12,613 nt of DNA from assembly GCA_946641795.1 (NCBI GenBank), contig CAMPBZ010000019.1:1-12613 (forward strand). The letters are read 5' to 3'. Both the position numbers and the translations under genes were made by a program. Positions 12,134 through 12,613 of this stretch are shown here, piece after piece. Every line of letters begins with the position of its first letter. Position 1 is the stretch's first letter. Under the pieces are notes generated by a model. That model was not told the DNA's origin. It worked only from the letters and a program-made list of their open reading frames with translations, and ran no database searches. The DNA is from an uncultured Clostridia bacterium. Its GTDB lineage: Bacteria > Bacillota > Clostridia > Oscillospirales > CAG-272.

Positions 12134-12613
12134 AGGCCTGTCCCTCCGAACGCGGCGGCGATCCGTTTTTGCACTTCGGTCGCGGATAGCCGGACGATTT
12201 TTGCTTTGCCGATGGTCTCCACGATCACGCAGTCGATCCCTTCGGCCGTTGCCTTTTTATCATGCGCAATAGCGGCCGCCAGCCGTTCCGGCGGGATTGC
12301 GCAGGTCGTTGGCAAGCCGTTTTTTTGCAATGCGTTCCATAGTCTTTCCCTTGCGGCGCCTTCGCTCATGGGGAGCATTCCGAGCGCTACGCACTCGCCG
12401 TGCAGCAACGCGGGAGCCGAGACCGCCTCTACGGCGTGCCCGACGGTATGCCCGAAATTGAGCAGTTTGCGCAGCCCCGTTTCGCGCTCGTCCTGTTCCA
12501 CAACGCTCCGTTTGATTGCCAGGGCGCGGAAGATCCATTCGTCGATCCGGCCTTCCGCCGGTTCGCGCCCGATCGTTTCAAATAAGTCGGCATCGGATGT
12601 TGGCGCCATTTTG
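12130..12613 (-). CDS. aroB: 3-dehydroquinate synthase, C-terminal part (5'-truncated by window edge)
   Basis: Cyclises DAHP to 3-dehydroquinate using NAD and a divalent metal. Only the last 160 or so residues are present, and the frame runs off the window edge. The helical C-terminal domain is clear: NFGHTVGHAVEA, then LLHGECVALGM, then HDKK. The histidines of FGHTVGH and HGE match zinc ligands of the family. An ATG at 12609 is internal; the true start is outside. The stop codon overlaps the aroE-aroK start as ATGA. It is the most upstream visible gene of the operon, so the operon promoter is not in the window. Confidence 0.93.
   Translation of the reverse strand, partial: KMAPTSDADLFETIGREPAEGRIDEWIFRALAIKRSVVEQDERETGLRKLLNFGHTVGHAVEAVSAPALLHGECVALGMLPMSEGAARERLWNALQKNGLPTTCAIPPERLAAAIAHDKKATAEGIDCVIVETIGKAKIVRLSATEVQKRIAAAFGGTGL

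Noticed and set aside
12130..12609. Treating the ATG at 12609 as the start of aroB
   Set aside because: Dehydroquinate synthase is about 350 residues and the nucleotide-binding half is missing, so this ATG is internal and the gene continues beyond the window.

Overview
The window looks like chromosome from a mid-GC member of the Clostridia, probably an uncultured gut lineage. I infer this from the strong GGAGG-type ribosome sites, the TTGACA/TATAAT promoters with TGn extensions, the clostridial style of the fused ABC exporter, and the protein motifs. The exact taxon cannot be read from the sequence alone.

Left part (1-1976, minus strand): a truncated acyl-CoA synthetase (AMP-ligase) lies downstream of a metal-dependent amidohydrolase. 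Each gene has its own near-consensus promoter, and the ligase leader carries a perfect 10-bp hairpin.

Centre-left (1977-2790): no ordinary protein gene, but the stretch is not empty. On the minus strand an extended -10 promoter starts a candidate transcript of about 450 nt that ends at a strong intrinsic terminator. It opens with three tandem units of about 60 nt. Each unit is a Shine-Dalgarno site, an ATG, one sense codon and a stop (Met-Gly-stop, Met-Gly-stop, Met-Trp-stop). A fourth site of the same type precedes an 11-codon ORF whose Pro-UGA end lies inside the terminator stem. Divergently, a consensus plus-strand promoter drives a candidate small RNA of about 80 nt. It ends at a long hairpin shared with the 3' end of the next gene. 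This is the most unusual part of the window.

Centre (2791-7290): a non-secreted NodB-fold polysaccharide deacetylase (minus) and a 1174-residue fused ATPase/permease of the MacB/FtsX class (plus) are transcribed divergently from back-to-back promoters. A bidirectional terminator follows the transporter.

Right part (7346-12613, minus strand): a compact aromatic amino acid operon, read aroB (C-terminal part only), aroE-aroK fusion, aroQ, aroA, tyrA, aroF. Four of the five junctions overlap by 4 or 10 bases, and the last gap is 6 bases, which suggests translational coupling. Together the products cover the pathway from erythrose-4-phosphate plus PEP to EPSP, plus the prephenate-to-tyrosine branch. 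Chorismate synthase and chorismate mutase are not in view.
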